A DNA stretch of 40,602 bases from Alphaproteobacteria bacterium. Its GTDB lineage: Bacteria; Pseudomonadota; Alphaproteobacteria; Micropepsales; Micropepsaceae. The number at the start of each line of letters is the position of its first letter. Position 1 is the first letter of the stretch. Shown here one piece after another: positions 32,878-40,549 of the stretch. Under the pieces are notes generated by a model. It saw nothing but the letters and a program-made list of their open reading frames with translations. It did not search any database and had not been told where the DNA came from. The position numbers and the translations under genes were made by a program. The stretch spans positions 1 to 40,602 of the forward strand of contig CANJBZ010000036.1 in NCBI GenBank assembly GCA_947473475.1, read 5' to 3'.

Positions 32878-34316
32878 CCGAGCATGCTTGCGACGTGCTG
32901 GAACCAAACGACCACCGCCGGTGGTAAATAGATTCCGGCAGCAAACACAATCGCCAGATGCGCGAACATCGGCACATAGGATATGCGCACGGGCGCCTGG
33001 GTGCCGACTGGTTCACCAAAGGCAAGCCCCGTCAGGCGCAGCATCAGCGCACCGAATGCGACCAGCAGACCAACGACCAGAGGAATGGCGAGGAGAGGCG
33101 CTCGCGAAAAGGTCGAACTGACCACCAGGAATTCGCTCATGAAAATGCCGAGCGGCGGCAGTCCGGCAATCGCGACCACGCCGAGCACAAGGCCCCACCC
33201 CAGACCAGGATGCGTCGCGGTAAGCCCGCCTATGTCCCCAATGCGCTGTGTGCCTTTGATTTGCGTGATGTGGCCGACCGCAAAAAAGATCGCGGACTTG
33301 GTGAGGCTGTGCATGGTCATTTGCAGAAGCCCGGCGAAATTGGCGAGCGGCCCGCCCATGCCGAAGGCAAAGACAATGATCCCCATGTGCTCAATGGACG
33401 AATACGCAAACAGCCGTTTGATGTCACGTCGGCGGTACAGCATGAAGGCCGCGAAAGCGAGAGAAACAAGCCCCATTGTCACCATCAGGGGGCCCGGCGC
33501 CATGGCGCGCGGATTTGCCGCCAGAAGAACCTTGAACCGCAGCACCGCATAAAGCGCCACGTTCAGAAGCAGTCCCGACAGTACCGCGGAAATCGGCGTG
33601 GGACCTTCCGCGTGGGCATCAGGCAGCCACGCATGCAGCGGCACGAGCCCCACTTTCGTGCCATATCCGAGCAGCAGGAAAATAAACGCGACGTTCAGCA
33701 GCGTGGGATCGAATTCTGCAACGCGGCTGTTCAGGACCGTCCAGATCATGCCGGGCAGGCCTTCGCCCACCACGGGCTCGGCCGCGATGTACACGAGGAT
33801 CGTACCGAACAGCGCGAACGCGATGCCGACGCTGCCCAGGATGAAATATTTCCACGCCGCTTCAAGCGACTGATGCGTGCGGTAGATGCCGACGATCAGA
33901 ACGGTCGCAAGCGTTGTCATTTCGATGGCGACCCACATCAGGCCGATATTGTTGGCGGTCAGCGCAACGTTCATGCCGAACATCATCAGCTGATACATCG
34001 CGTGATAGAATTGCACATAACCGGGCGTGAGATGCCCGGTTTCAATTTCGTGACCGATATAGGTGGCGCTGAACAGGCTCGTGGTGAAACCGACAAAGGT
34101 GTTGAGCACGATGAAGATGACGCTCAGCTCATCCACCAGAAAGTAGTCGTTCGGCTGCGGCGGCCGTACAACCAGCAACCCCGCCGAAAGCAGCGTCACC
34201 GCACTGGCAAGGACGTTGAACGCAGACGAGACGCGGTAGTTTGGCATCAGCGCGAGAAATCCGGCTGACAGCAACGGCATCAGCAGAACCAGCGTCAGCG
34301 GTTGGATGATCGTCAT
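32874..34316 (-). CDS. hyfF: Hydrogenase-4-like antiporter subunit (HyfF type)
   Basis: A 480-aa membrane protein with about 14 helices, of the NuoL/M/N Proton_antipo_M family. The residues expected for ion pumping are kept: E132 in WVAIEMTTLATV, K221 in GYGTKVGLVPLHAWLPDAH, and a later lysine in MHSLTKSAIFF. The pattern LPDAHAEGPTPISAVLSG is that of HyfF/NuoM-like proteins. It overlaps hyfE-like upstream and hyfG-like downstream by ATGA, so synthesis is coupled. It should form one of two ion channels in the complex. Confidence 0.92.
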   Translation of the reverse strand: MTIIQPLTLVLLMPLLSAGFLALMPNYRVSSAFNVLASAVTLLSAGLLVVRPPQPNDYFLVDELSVIFIVLNTFVGFTTSLFSATYIGHEIETGHLTPGYVQFYHAMYQLMMFGMNVALTANNIGLMWVAIEMTTLATVLIVGIYRTHQSLEAAWKYFILGSVGIAFALFGTILVYIAAEPVVGEGLPGMIWTVLNSRVAEFDPTLLNVAFIFLLLGYGTKVGLVPLHAWLPDAHAEGPTPISAVLSGLLLNVALYAVLRFKVLLAANPRAMAPGPLMVTMGLVSLAFAAFMLYRRRDIKRLFAYSSIEHMGIIVFAFGMGGPLANFAGLLQMTMHSLTKSAIFFAVGHITQIKGTQRIGDIGGLTATHPGLGWGLVLGVVAIAGLPPLGIFMSEFLVVSSTFSRAPLLAIPLVVGLLVAFGALMLRLTGLAFGEPVGTQAPVRISYVPMFAHLAIVFAAGIYLPPAVVVWFQHVASMLG

Positions 34317-34978
34317 GGTTGTTGCTCGCCCCGGAAGCGGTCGAGCGCCTGCATGTCCACGCTGTCAAAGCGCTCGCGTATACGGAACAGAAAGATGCCG
34401 ATGACGATGAAGGCGATCAGCACGGAAAACGCGACGCTGATTTCGACGACCAGCGGCATCCCCTTCGCGCCCGCTGCGGCGAGTATCAGGCCGTTTTCCA
34501 GCGACATGAAACCGATGACCTGACCGACGGCATTGCGCCGCGTCACCATCATCAACAGGCCAAGCAACAGCACCGACAGCGCGAAAGCCAAATCTTCGCG
34601 CGCCAGCGGATCGGCCATAGCGGTGATCCGCAGCATCACCACCATGGACAGGGCCACCAGAGCCATACCGGCAAGCATGGTCAGTCCGGTGCCGACAACC
34701 GTATCGATCTCCCGGTGAATGCCGAGCTGCACGATCATGCGCCGCAACGAAACCGGAATGACGAACGCCTTGAACAGCAGCGCGATCATCGCCGTCACAT
34801 AGAGCTCGGGCATGTTCTGGATCGTCGCCTGCCAGGCAACGGATGCGGCCAGCAGGATCGCGTGCAGCGCAAAGACATTGATGAGCGAGGGCAGGCGGTC
34901 CTGGTAAATCATCAGGAAGCTCACCAGCACCAGGCTGCCCGCCAGTAAATGTGCGATGTCGAAGGCCAGCCCCTGCAT
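34313..34978 (-). CDS. hyfE: Hydrogenase-4-like membrane subunit (HyfE type)
   Basis: A 221-aa protein with six or seven helices. The C-terminal half corresponds to NuoK, with membrane glutamates E161 in GFMSLENGLILAA and E179 in MPLVVEISVAF, which are important for proton transfer in complex I. The N-terminal half is the HyfE-specific extension. The start overlaps the hyfC-like stop by one base (TGATG), and the stop overlaps the next start (ATGA). Confidence 0.9.
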   Translation of the reverse strand: MQGLAFDIAHLLAGSLVLVSFLMIYQDRLPSLINVFALHAILLAASVAWQATIQNMPELYVTAMIALLFKAFVIPVSLRRMIVQLGIHREIDTVVGTGLTMLAGMALVALSMVVMLRITAMADPLAREDLAFALSVLLLGLLMMVTRRNAVGQVIGFMSLENGLILAAAGAKGMPLVVEISVAFSVLIAFIVIGIFLFRIRERFDSVDMQALDRFRGEQQP

Positions 34979-35934
34979 CAGAAGCTCCCCGATACAAAGC
35001 GCAACAGCGTGCCCAGCAGCCCGAGCATCAATGCAGCGCCGAGAAAGGCAGGAACGCGGAACACGCGCATTTTCGCAATACTCGTCTCGAAGGCGGCGAG
35101 CGCGATACCGCAGACAGCCAATTTGCCGACATAGGAGAGCAGACCAATGGCGTAGCCGCGCAAATCGCTATTTGGCGGCGCCAGTCCCCACGGCACGAAC
35201 ACGCAGCCGATCAGCGAGGCGTACAGCAGCAGCTTCAGAGACGCGGCCAGCTCGATCAGCGCGAGGGGCCGTCCCGAATATTCCAGCACCATGGCTTCAT
35301 GCACCATGGTCAGTTCCAGATGCGTGGCTGGATTGTCGACGGGAATGCGCCCGTTCTCCGCAATCGCCACCATGATCAACGCGAACAACGCCATCGCCAG
35401 CGTCACCCGCAAACCCTCTTGCAGCGACAGCAGATAGACGGCCATTGCCGAAAGCTGCGTCGAGCCCGCGACGAGCGCCAGCGAAAACACGATCATGATC
35501 ATCGCCGGTTCGGCCAAGGATGCGATCATCGCCTCGCGGCTGGAGCCGATCCCGCCAAAGCTGGTGCCGATATCCATGCCGGCAAGCGCCAGGAAAAATC
35601 GCCCGCTGCCGAGAAGCGCAACGATCGCGATCAAATCGCCGGACCAACTGAACAGCAGTCCCGTCGCGAAGGTCGGCACCAGTGCCGCCGCCACCCAGGT
35701 TAAGGCGAAAACCAAATACGGCACGGCGCAAAAAAGCCAGGACCCGTTCGTCGCGACAATGGATTCCTTGCCGAGCAGCCGCCGGAAATCGCGGTAGGGC
35801 TGAATCAGCGGCGGTCCCACGCGCCGCAGCAGGCGCGCTTTCACTTTGCGCACCAGCCCGGTGAGCAGCGGCGCCAGCAGCAGAACCAGCGCCATTTGGA
35901 CGCTTTGCACCGCAAGGTCGCGCAGCAGCGTCAT
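34978..35934 (-). CDS. hyfC: Hydrogenase-4-like membrane anchor (HyfC/NuoH type)
   Basis: A 318-aa protein with eight helices, of the NuoH/HyfC family that joins the membrane arm to the soluble subunits. The signature ENGRIPVDNP (193-202) is followed by the conserved acids E207, E213 and E218 in LELTMVHEAMVLEYSG, the region that lines the quinone-site side in complex I. An N-terminal cytoplasmic loop with RVGPPLIQPYRDFRRLL is standard. Genes before and after overlap it. All residues expected in a working NuoH-like subunit are present, so the complex is probably functional despite the altered large subunit. Confidence 0.93.
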   Translation of the reverse strand: MTLLRDLAVQSVQMALVLLLAPLLTGLVRKVKARLLRRVGPPLIQPYRDFRRLLGKESIVATNGSWLFCAVPYLVFALTWVAAALVPTFATGLLFSWSGDLIAIVALLGSGRFFLALAGMDIGTSFGGIGSSREAMIASLAEPAMIMIVFSLALVAGSTQLSAMAVYLLSLQEGLRVTLAMALFALIMVAIAENGRIPVDNPATHLELTMVHEAMVLEYSGRPLALIELAASLKLLLYASLIGCVFVPWGLAPPNSDLRGYAIGLLSYVGKLAVCGIALAAFETSIAKMRVFRVPAFLGAALMLGLLGTLLRFVSGSF

Positions 35935-37931
35935 AGCGCCACCACCAGCAGCAGGATGACGAGAGTCAGGAAAACGAGCGTGAGATAGCTACGGATAGTC
36001 AGGAATTGCAGTGTGTTCAGGCGTTCGGCAACGAAGGAGATGCCGCCTGCCAACGGCGCATAAAAATAATCCCAGACCGGATCGCGGATTTCGACGGTAA
36101 TACGGGCAGGCGCCGTGCTGCCCGGTGGAGGCATGACGACGCGATCATGCGCCTGAAACACTGTCGTGCCGAACACGCGGCGCAGCGGTTGTGCGAAGCT
36201 GCTCGCGCTGTATTGCGTGGCCGGATTTGAGTCGGGAAAGCCGCAGTCCCAGGCGGGCGCGCGACGCGTCGCTCTGGAGCCCAGGAGCCAGACAACAAGG
36301 GCGGCAAGGGACGCCGACGTCGCGATGAAGACGAGAATAAGAAATCCGTCATACGAACTTCGTTCAGCCGAAATTGGCACCAGGGCCAGCCACGGAACAT
36401 CGGCTTGGGGCGGCAGACGGACATCGAGAAACTCCAAAGTCACCGCCGAAAGCGCGTCCGTGGCGAAACCGGGAAAAGCCCCAAATGCGACGCAGAGAAA
36501 CGCGAAGGCCGCAAGCGCGGCCTGAGGCCATGCGTCTACCTCGCGCGCTCCTTCCGCGTTCGCGGTGCGCGGGCGTCCCAAAAAGCTCACGCCGAAAACG
36601 CGGATAAAACAGGCAGCAGCGAGCGCCGCCGCCAGCGCCAGCATTGCGCCGCAGGCGGGGACCAGGATTTTCAATCCCCATTGCGGCAATTGCGGACTGA
36701 GCAGAATGGCTTGCAGCGTCAGCCATTCCGACGCGAACCCGTTCAACGGCGGCAGCGCGGAAAGCGCCGCGCATCCCGTCAAGACGGCAGCGGCGGTCAC
36801 GGGCATACGGTGAATCAGCCCACCCATATGTTCCATGTTGCGCTCGCCCGTTGCCGTCAGCACAGCGCCTGCGCCGAAGAACAACAGACTTTTCATGATC
36901 GCGTGGTTGAACGCATGCAGCAGCGCCGCGACGAGCGCCAGCGCCGCGGCCGTGGCCAGTCCGTTTGCGTGAAAGGCGAGCGCCAGTCCAAGGCCGACAA
37001 AAATGAAGCCGATATTCTCGATCGTGCTGTAAGCGAGCACCCGCTTGAGATCGCTTTCCATCAAAGCGGAGAGCACGCCCCAAACGGCGCTTGCCGCGCC
37101 GGCGGTCAGCACGACCAAGCCCCACCATGGTTCGGGGAGCCCGTCCAAATCGAAAATAATGCGGATGAACGCGTAGACGGCGACCTTCGTCATCACGCCA
37201 CTCATCAGGGCCGATACATGGCTGGGCGCCGCAGGATGCGCGAGCGGAAGCCACACATGCAGCGGCACCAGACCGGCCTTGGATCCCGCGCCGATCAGCA
37301 CGAGCAACAGCACCGCGCTCGCGGTAACGGGCCCAGGCGTGGCGATGCGAATGAAGTTAAACGCATAGTTGCCCTGCTCGCCCGCCAGCAGGCTGAAGGC
37401 AAGAAGCAGCGCCAGCGTGCCGGCGCTTGCCATCACGATATAGATAAACGCCGCACGCCGGTTTTCCGGATCGCGATGGTGCGCCAGCACAAGCGCCCAG
37501 GATGCGAGCGACATGAACTCCCAAGAGACAAGAAATGTGAATGCGTCATCCGCCACGAGAACAAGATTCATTCCCGCGAGAAACAGCGGAAAGAACGGAA
37601 GCACCCGCCATGGCTCCTTTTCGTGCCGGCCGTAACCGAGCGCATAGAGGCTTGCTCCAGCAGCGCCCAAATTGACGATCACTTGAAACGCCGCCGCCAA
37701 CGGGTCGATCAAGAAATGGGCGCCAGCCCAGGGGAGGCCCAGCGGGAGCACCAGCGAGGTCTCCGCGCCCGACAAAAGTGCCTGTGCGCCCTGCACCAGA
37801 AGCGCGGCGCTCAAGATGAGACTGACGCCGTAGACGATCCAAGTCCCCGCGCGGGAGCGGGCAAGCGCGATGGCGGCAACGGAAAGTGCAAGCAAGCCGG
37901 CAATGCAGGGAAGCGTAGTGGCGATCCCCAT
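35931..37931 (-). CDS. hyfB: Hydrogenase-4-like antiporter subunit (HyfB type)
   Basis: A 666-aa membrane protein with about 16 helices. E138 in VSWEFMSLASWALV and K218 in GAGSKAGLVPLHVWLP are the pumping residues; a further lysine lies in FNHAIMKSLLFFGAG. The segment APSHVSALMSGVMTKVAVY is the HyfB signature, and the C-terminal CGFPDSNPATQYSASSFAQP tail is typical of HyfB. It is the first structural gene of the operon, 6 bp after the XRE regulator gene, and overlaps hyfC-like by ATGA. With hyfF-like it gives two antiporter-like subunits; a HyfD equivalent is absent. Confidence 0.92.
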   Translation of the reverse strand: MGIATTLPCIAGLLALSVAAIALARSRAGTWIVYGVSLILSAALLVQGAQALLSGAETSLVLPLGLPWAGAHFLIDPLAAAFQVIVNLGAAGASLYALGYGRHEKEPWRVLPFFPLFLAGMNLVLVADDAFTFLVSWEFMSLASWALVLAHHRDPENRRAAFIYIVMASAGTLALLLAFSLLAGEQGNYAFNFIRIATPGPVTASAVLLLVLIGAGSKAGLVPLHVWLPLAHPAAPSHVSALMSGVMTKVAVYAFIRIIFDLDGLPEPWWGLVVLTAGAASAVWGVLSALMESDLKRVLAYSTIENIGFIFVGLGLALAFHANGLATAAALALVAALLHAFNHAIMKSLLFFGAGAVLTATGERNMEHMGGLIHRMPVTAAAVLTGCAALSALPPLNGFASEWLTLQAILLSPQLPQWGLKILVPACGAMLALAAALAAACFIRVFGVSFLGRPRTANAEGAREVDAWPQAALAAFAFLCVAFGAFPGFATDALSAVTLEFLDVRLPPQADVPWLALVPISAERSSYDGFLILVFIATSASLAALVVWLLGSRATRRAPAWDCGFPDSNPATQYSASSFAQPLRRVFGTTVFQAHDRVVMPPPGSTAPARITVEIRDPVWDYFYAPLAGGISFVAERLNTLQFLTIRSYLTLVFLTLVILLLVVAL

Positions 37932-37937
37932 GCGTGA

Positions 37938-38213
37938 TCAGCCCGTTGCTCGGCCAGTTGACGATGGCGCGTTCTTCAGCCGGACTCCGCGGCCTTCGCC
38001 GCTGCTGGCGGCGCCTTCGCCAATAAGCTCCACGCCCGCGGCGTCCAGCGCCTGAACCAGCTTCATCAGGGAATCCACATTGCCGCGGATCACCCCTTCG
38101 CTCGCTTCCATGCGCTGAATCGTGGGAACGGAGAGGCTGGCGAGCTCTGCGAGCTTCCTCTGATCCAGGCCGGCTAACGCCCGGGCGGCACGGAGCTGTG
38201 CGGCACTTATCAT
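37938..38213 (-). CDS. Small XRE family transcriptional regulator
   Basis: A 91-aa protein. A helix-turn-helix covers about residues 5-60 (LRAARALAGLDQRKLAELAS, then SVPTIQRMEASEG as recognition helix region), followed by a short tail with LDAAGVELI and GRGVRLK that is common in this group of small regulators. It opens the six-gene hyf-like operon, only 6 bp before hyfB-like, and its start codon lies in the left arm of a 27-bp palindrome. This strongly suggests autoregulation. It is likely the dedicated repressor or activator of the operon. Confidence 0.85.
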   Translation of the reverse strand: MISAAQLRAARALAGLDQRKLAELASLSVPTIQRMEASEGVIRGNVDSLMKLVQALDAAGVELIGEGAASSGEGRGVRLKNAPSSTGRATG

Positions 38214-38255
38214 GTTTCAAACATCATAAGTAATATTTAGAACACTATAAGTGCC
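38202..38255 (-). promoter_or_regulatory. Probable operator of the XRE regulator
   Basis: A near-perfect palindrome, ACTTATCATGTTT and AAACATCATAAGT around a central C (38205-38231, one mismatched pair), overlaps the regulator's ATG. A third half-site, GAACACTATAAGT, follows at 38240-38252, its ATAAGT 21 bp from the previous one, two helical turns. GGCACTTAT (38202) and ATAAGTGCC (38247) form an outer perfect 9-bp inverted pair. The region is AT-rich and should contain the promoter; exact boxes are not assigned. Confidence 0.7.
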
Positions 38256-38289
38256 GTATGAGACAAGAGCCGTCAAGCGCTGCCGAAGG

Positions 38290-38416
38290 TCAGGCGGATG
38301 AAGAAGGCGCGACCGGAAGCCGGAAGTGGAACGCGGCGCCGCCGCCATCGCGCTTGGTGGGCCAGATGCGGCCCCCATGATTCTCGATGATGGACTGGCA
38401 AATGGTCAGCCCGCGA
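38290..38416 (-). pseudogene. C-terminal fragment of a sensor histidine kinase
   Basis: The minus-strand translation reads GLTICQSIIENHGG, then RIWPTKRDGGGAAFHFRLPV and a stop. This is the G2-box end of a HATPase domain as in FixL-type kinases (GLSICRTIVEAHGG...). An in-frame stop lies 9 nt upstream, and no start codon exists, so it is a broken piece. The matching N-terminal part of the kinase core lies at 38582-38695 on the same strand. Confidence 0.75.
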
Positions 38417-38514
38417 CGTTGTTATTCCGTGTGCGGACTCACACGTTGAGATAGAGCGCAATCCGACGAAGTGGACGCCGGTTCGTCGTTAGATCGCGCG
38501 CAAAACTAAGGAAT

Positions 38515-38556
38515 CTAGAGCATGATCCGATTCCTTTTGATCGGATCATGCTCTAG
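38515..38556. repeat. Perfect 17-bp palindromic repeat
   Basis: CTAGAGCATGATCCGAT (38515-38531) and its exact complement (38540-38556) flank an 8-nt loop, TCCTTTTG. The GAGCATGATCC motif is the hallmark of a dispersed palindromic element frequent in Rhizobiales and relatives. It lies between the two remnants of the histidine kinase. Confidence 0.85.
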
Positions 38557-38581
38557 TTGGCGTTAGCCCAAAGCGGCTGTC

Positions 38582-38695
38582 TCAATGTGTGCCCAGAACG
38601 GACGCCATCTGGATCATCGCGTCGAGGCGGGAGGTGTGCAGCAATCCGGACTGCAGCTCTTGCAGGCGCTGTCCGGTACTCTGGCGAACACCTCC
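38582..38695 (-). pseudogene. Dimerisation-helix fragment of a FixL-like histidine kinase
   Basis: The minus-strand translation contains QRLQELQSGLLHTSRLDAM and then IQMASVLGTH before a stop. In FixL and similar kinases this reads LQELQxELxHVSRLSAMG, then QMASALAHELNQPL, where the histidine is phosphorylated. Here the sequence breaks off exactly before the H-box. The N-terminal sensor part is not recognisable upstream. Together with the fragment at 38290-38416 it is the remains of one kinase gene that lost its catalytic middle. Confidence 0.7.
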
Positions 38696-38858
38696 GGCAA
38701 GCGGCGCGCAAACAGCATTGCTATCCGAGCACATATCGCTGATCGCCTGTGGTGATCGAGAAGCGGCGCCAGAAGAGGATTGGGTGTGCCGGACAGCCGT
38801 TGGTTCCCTGTGGGCTTCATGCTTCAATGGCCGCACTTGGAACTTTCACGAGATAGAA

Positions 38859-39932
38859 ATGACCCTCATTCTTTCCAATGCAGACGTCGAAGCCGTGCTT
38901 TCCATGCCGGAATGCATCGCGGTCCTTGAGGACGCCTATCGCGAACTGGCTTTCGGACGAGGCGTATCCCGGACGCGTTCCGATTCCTTTTCCGAAACGG
39001 CCCGTCCCGATGCGCTGTACAGCCTCAAATCGATGGACGGCATTGTGCCGAAGCTTGGCGTCGGCGCGGTGCGCATCAATTCCGATATCGTCACATGGCC
39101 CAAGGAGGGCGGCAACGAGCGCCGGGTGAAAGTGCCCGCTGCGCCCAACCAGCGCTATACGGGATTGGTGTTGTTGTTCTCCAGCGAGAATGGCGAGCCG
39201 CTCGCGATCTTTCCCGATGGCGTCATGCAGCGCATTCGGGTCGGGGCCGCCAACGCCCTTGGCGTCAAATATCTGGCGCGTGAGGACGCTGAGACGGTCG
39301 GCATTCTGGGTTCTGGCTGGCAGGCGGGCGCTCAACTGATGGGCGTTTGCGCGGTGCGCAACATTAGGACCATCCGCTGTTACAGCCCCAACGCGCAGAA
39401 CCGCTATGCCTTTGCGCGAGAATGGAGCGAAAAGCTGGGCGTGACGGTGACGCCGGTTTCGTCCGCCGAGGAGGCGCTGAAGGACGCAGACATTGCGATG
39501 TGCGCCACCAACACCATCGATGCGGTTTTCTTCGCCGATTGGGTGAAGCCGGGTCTGCACATCAGCTCCATCAAGCGCCCGGAAGTGGAGGGCGCCGCCG
39601 TTAAGCGCGCCGATGTTGTGGTTCTGCACAGCAATGACGGAACGCCGCTGCATCTTTCGACCAAGGGCGTCACCATTCCGGAAAAAGCGGAAAACAAGGG
39701 CTGGACGCTGGCCGGCGAACTCGATTTCGCAACGCTGCCGACGCTGCCACAACTGATCGCGGGGCTCGTACCGGGCCGCACGAGCCCAGATCAGGTGACG
39801 TGCTTTCTGAACAATATCGGCCTTGGCTATCAATTCGCCGCGGCGGGATCGCTCGTTTACAAGAAGGCGTGCGAGCAAAAGCTCGGCCGCGATCTGCCGA
39901 CGGACTGGTTCACGGAGGATGTTCACCCGTGA
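38859..39932 (+). CDS. Ornithine cyclodeaminase/mu-crystallin family protein
   Basis: A 357-aa protein from ATG 38859; the frame continues upstream to 38589, but that extension overlaps kinase remnants and has no family match. The Rossmann motif is GILGSGWQAGAQL (148-160), and the preceding QRIRVGAANALGVKYLA corresponds to the RTAA substrate region of the family (here RVGA). The family includes ornithine cyclodeaminase, alanine dehydrogenase and ketimine reductases, all NAD(P)-dependent enzymes acting on amino or imino acids. The RVGA variant makes true ornithine cyclodeaminase doubtful. It lies 9 bp before a cupin gene, probably in one operon. Confidence 0.85.
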   Translation: MTLILSNADVEAVLSMPECIAVLEDAYRELAFGRGVSRTRSDSFSETARPDALYSLKSMDGIVPKLGVGAVRINSDIVTWPKEGGNERRVKVPAAPNQRYTGLVLLFSSENGEPLAIFPDGVMQRIRVGAANALGVKYLAREDAETVGILGSGWQAGAQLMGVCAVRNIRTIRCYSPNAQNRYAFAREWSEKLGVTVTPVSSAEEALKDADIAMCATNTIDAVFFADWVKPGLHISSIKRPEVEGAAVKRADVVVLHSNDGTPLHLSTKGVTIPEKAENKGWTLAGELDFATLPTLPQLIAGLVPGRTSPDQVTCFLNNIGLGYQFAAAGSLVYKKACEQKLGRDLPTDWFTEDVHP

Positions 39933-39941
39933 GTTGGCGCC

Positions 39942-40454
39942 ATGTCTGACCTATTTCATGCGTTTACGGACGATTTGGTCTCGACCCTAAAGCAAAAAGG
40001 CGTCGCGGGGCTGCATGAGATTGCCTTGAAGCTTCAGCCCCTGCTGCGCGATCCACAGTTCGCCCGTCTGGCCTTTCCCGATGAAACCCAGCGCAAGCGG
40101 GTGCTGTTTCATGATGAAAACACCGGCGTCTATGTGCTCGCGCATCTGCAGCAGGCGGGCAAGAACGGCAAGCCGCACAGCCACGGCGCCTCGTGGGCGG
40201 TGTATGGGAATATCGCCGGTGCGACGGACATGACGGCGTGGCGGCGGATCAACGCCGATGGGGAAGACCACGCGATACTGGAGCCCGTCGAACGCTATCG
40301 CATCGGACCGGGAGATGCCCGCGCCTACCGGCCCCATGTGATCCATTCCACGGCGCATCCGGAAAACGCGCGCGTCATCCGTATCACCGGCACCGACCTT
40401 GATGCCATTGACCGCTATCATTTCGACGCAACGAAAGATCGGCTTTTGGATTAA
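39942..40454 (+). CDS. Cysteine-dioxygenase-like cupin protein
   Basis: A 170-aa protein. The cupin metal motif is H79 and H81 in KPHSHGASWAVYGN, with H135 in RPHVIHSTAH as third ligand, the three-histidine arrangement of cysteine-dioxygenase-type (thiol dioxygenase) enzymes. The GNIAGATDMTAWRR block is characteristic of this subgroup. It may oxidise or otherwise act on a small acid or thiol in the cytosol. It follows the ornithine-cyclodeaminase-like gene by 9 bp, suggesting a joint amino-acid pathway. The substrate is unknown. Confidence 0.78.
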   Translation: MSDLFHAFTDDLVSTLKQKGVAGLHEIALKLQPLLRDPQFARLAFPDETQRKRVLFHDENTGVYVLAHLQQAGKNGKPHSHGASWAVYGNIAGATDMTAWRRINADGEDHAILEPVERYRIGPGDARAYRPHVIHSTAHPENARVIRITGTDLDAIDRYHFDATKDRLLD

Positions 40455-40549
40455 GCCCGCATATCCCAGATGAACCGCAAATTCGTAGGGGCGTGAGCGC
40501 GTTTCAGCTATCGTAATCAGGCGGTTATTCAAACATCGAGGCTTCGATT

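Noticed and set aside
32958-34268. A 436-codon plus-strand frame opposite the HyfF-like gene
   Set aside because: The product would be extremely rich in Arg, His and Gln, the usual complement of a membrane-protein gene, and it has no domain.
30851-37931. Reading the operon as a working hydrogenase 4 or formate hydrogenlyase
   Set aside because: The large subunit lacks all four NiFe-binding cysteines, and the ferredoxin-like subunits and maturation genes are absent in the window.
36405-37937. A 510-codon plus-strand frame opposite the HyfB-like gene
   Set aside because: The translation is rich in Arg, Gln and His without domains, while the minus strand encodes a clear antiporter-like protein with conserved Glu and Lys.
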